64,000 nt of DNA, taken from Amphimedon queenslandica. Its lineage: Eukaryota; Porifera; Demospongiae; Haplosclerida; Niphatidae. This document shows, in pieces, positions 60,354 to 64,000 of the stretch. The notes beneath the pieces are model-generated. The model did not search any database and had not been told where the DNA came from. It saw only the letters and a program-made list of their open reading frames with translations. Location: positions 257,420 through 321,419 of the forward strand of contig NW_003546277.1 in NCBI RefSeq assembly GCF_000090795.2, in the 5' to 3' direction. Position 1 is the first letter of the stretch, and each line of letters opens with the position of its first letter. Position numbers and translations under genes: made by a program.

Positions 60354-62798
60354 ATGAAAGCAACTTTGCTGGTTCTTTTGGGATTTGCATCCTTTTTAAA
60401 TGCTTCAGTTATATACTCTAGCTACAGGTAATTTAATTAGCATAAAATAATGCACTTTATATTTTTATGTAGGAAAGACTATTTCTATCCTTACAGTGAA
60501 TACAAGGAGGCCAATCTACCAGACCCTGTCAATGGAGGAAGGTTTCACCTTGTCAGCACAGCTGATGGTAACGGGACATTTGAGAGCATGATCCTTAATG
60601 GTAAAACTGTTCAATTTGAGGATGGAAAGGATCCTGACAGCTGGTATTTGGACTGGTTGCACGTTTATCCAAAAACAGTCAAAGAAGGTGATCCTTTGTG
60701 GATATCATTTCACACAAGGCAAGTGCAATAATGATATTATTTGCATTATACTTATTACTTATGCATACAGGGATAGTTCATTTAATAAAGAACCTAATCT
60801 TGCATTAGTTGAGCTGAAGACTTCATCAGGTTCATCGCTACTAAAGGGTAACTTTACATACCAGCTCACCTCCTGCAATATAACCTACATCACAACCGAT
60901 GCCAACTATTCACAACTCTTTATTCATGTGCACAATGACTATAAAGACACTAGGACAATAAAAACTGTAAGTTAGGTGGTGTGATGATTAACAATGGATT
61001 GTTATGATGTCTATAAGTGACACTTTATTTTACCATACATGCAGGTCCTTGTCAATGGTGCTGATAGAACAAATGACATCACTAACAAAGCAAGCTTATC
61101 TGTTCCTGCCAAAGCCTCCACTCTCCTTACTGTGCCTCTCTCTCCTGCATTAAAGCCAGGGAGTCTAGTCACTGTAGTCCTAGAGTTCCAAGGGTCTGAT
61201 CCACCATTGGGAACTGGCCTACGTATAGCGAAGGCACATTTTCCTATTGAGGCTTATCCAAAGTCTCACGAATGTCCTTTCCCGACTGTGAAAGATGATA
61301 ATTATAAGGTAATACCATAATAAACAAGAATGCATCAAAATATTATTTGCAGAAATTTTGGGTAAAATTCTATCATTTATCAGTTCCATAGAGACCATGG
61401 GTTTGATACATTTTTCTTTGGACAAAACTCCGCCAAACCTTGTGGCAGCAGCACCTCTGGGTCAGACATAGCAGGAAAGCTAGCACCACAGTACTCCTTT
61501 TACTGTCTCATCCAAACTGATATACCTTTAACTTCAGTTGCTAACAGTCAGAATGTACTAGCAAAACTACTAGGAGATGAAGTGGATAGTCACGTAAGCA
61601 CTGAAAGAGAGAGAAAGAGAATAGTTTTAATCCTTCTTGCAGCTGGATGATCAACTTCGTAGTTTAATGAAAACTACAGACTCACTTTGGGAGGAAGAGA
61701 CAGAGATAGCCACATACATTGGAGGGTCTCGCTCAAGAAGAAACGGAATATTTGCTGGATTGACTGACATTCAAGGAATGGACATGTAAGATATACATTA
61801 ACAACATGCAGTAAAGCAATAGATCTACATGCAGTATAGTGGATGCAAATGTACACATTAAAACATTATTTCTCTTTTAGGTATGTAGCAGCATGTGCCC
61901 CACACATACAAGAGTTTCTGAATCCTCCTCCTCTAAGAGGATCCTATGATTACTTGCGACTAACTAGAAACAACCACATGCCATTACCAACCTGGCTCTA
62001 CTCCCAACTCCTTGATGATGGCTGGGATGCACAAGTATATGACACATAATAATTTGAATTAATTTCTTTTAAACAGCTTGATGGTCGCATCATAAGTCAT
62101 CGCCAGCCAAATCCTGATGAAGCAAGAATTCAAGCAATGTCCGTGATTGCTGGTTGTGGTAAGGGACTTATGTACTTTCAAAGTGAAGTAAGGATAGAGG
62201 ACATTTTAAATGTAGCTCATTACTATGTACATAGATTGCTGAAAACCAATACTATCCAAAGACATGGGTAGAGATCGGTAACTTCAATCATGACATAGGA
62301 GCAGTGAGAGAGTACCTAAGAGAAGGAGACTGTACTGACATGGTGTCAAGCAGTGATGGGGACAATGCTGACGCTAACTCAATAACTCAAGCAATAAGAT
62401 CACCAGAAGCAATCTTAGTCACTGTCATTAATCTTAAGAATGATGGGGGAATCAGTGATCTTCAATGTGAACTGGGTAAAGATGAGCACTGGTCCATCAG
62501 TGACCACACTGTCAATAAAATAGACATTACAGTGCCAAGCGACTTTGGATCTGTCGTTGATAAATTTGAATTAAGAAACGGTCAGATCTCTGATATTCCA
62601 TCATCAATGTTCTCATACAATGAGAGCGTTAGTCTAGGAGAGGATTATCATGGAAATACTCTTATGGGCGGGACAGCTACACTGAGCAGTGTTGATCTGT
62701 CTTCGAAGAAATCCACGCGATTGTTTGTGATGGCAAACTCGCCCGATGTGAGGAAAACAATACAAAACAATTTGAAAAAACAACAATTTGATAATTGA
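60354..62798 (+). CDS. Large secreted protein of unknown function, glycosidase-like
   Basis: A multi-exon gene for about 660 residues; not recognised. A signal peptide (MKATLLVLLGFASFLNASV) and many N-X-S/T sites (NGT, NFT, NIT, NYS, NES) point to secretion. The first ~260 residues look like beta-sandwich modules (FHLVSTADGNGTFESMIL, VLVNGADRT, TLLTVPLSPALKPGSLVTVVLEFQG). The middle has HRDHGFDTFFFGQNSAKPCG, SRSRRNGIFAGLTDIQGMDMYVAACAPH, GSYDYLRLTRNNHMPLPTWLYSQ and, later, GKGLMYFQSE, alternating strand/helix text typical of TIM-barrel glycosidases, with acidic residues at strand ends. The last ~130 residues return to beta-rich text. The role is unknown; carbohydrate processing is a guess from layout. 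It ends 39 bases before the NMNAT stop on the other strand. Confidence 0.75.
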
Positions 62799-62837
62799 GT
62801 ATTGAAATACGTACATATTGTCTTTAGTGCTTGAGAA

Positions 62838-64000
<1,163 letters not shown>

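Overview
This window looks like a piece of a compact early-branching animal genome, most likely a demosponge; Amphimedon queenslandica is my best guess, but that is inference. It has metazoan-type genes (LDB, CNNM, CaV-beta, clarin-like, Frizzled-CRD), very small introns (many of 45-100 bases), about 23 genes in 64 kb, AT-rich spacers and many TTA/TAA microsatellites. No virus-like or retroelement copy was recognised.

Layout. 1-2.6 kb: three tandem intronless genes for secreted glycoside-hydrolase-like proteins. 2.7-9.7 kb (+): CaV channel beta subunit, a clarin-like tetraspan, CDC25. 9.9-13.1 kb (-): UVSSA. 13.3-19.9 kb (+): CNNM, with a 3.3-kb array of 177-bp repeats in its last intron. 20.1-22.0 kb (-): VIP36/LMAN2 lectin. 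22.2-24.8 kb (+): TFIIF alpha (GTF2F1). 25.1-30.9 kb (-): PRC1 and drebrin-like (DBNL). 30.9-34.5 kb (+): ornithine aminotransferase. 35.0-46.0 kb (-): LDB and DNA polymerase lambda. 46.1-49.4 kb (+): FAHD1 and a C45/Dcd1-like Ntn hydrolase. 49.5-50.1 kb (-): cyclophilin H. 50.3-51.8 kb (+): a PH-domain protein. 52.2-60.3 kb (-): NOC3L, with an intronless tandem Frizzled-CRD gene nested on the opposite strand in one of its introns. 60.4-62.8 kb (+): a large secreted protein of unknown function. 62.8-64 kb (-): NMNAT, cut by the window end.

The genes are mostly housekeeping and do not form one pathway. What links them is architecture. Six divergent pairs start 81-228 bp apart and must share promoter DNA. 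Their spacers reuse a few motifs: CACGTG, a GGGYGTGGY/KLF-like box, TTTTACGGATA, and (outside the pairs) an NRF-1-like palindrome at the two cell-division genes CDC25 and PRC1.

The most unusual non-genic signal is a pair of related intronic repeat families, with about 177-bp and 187-bp units. They share a core and carry different CTATAG-centred palindromes at the same place in the unit. They sit in introns of CACNB, CNNM, OAT, POLL and NOC3L. One 177-bp unit is interrupted by a clean 216-bp MITE with a TA target duplication.
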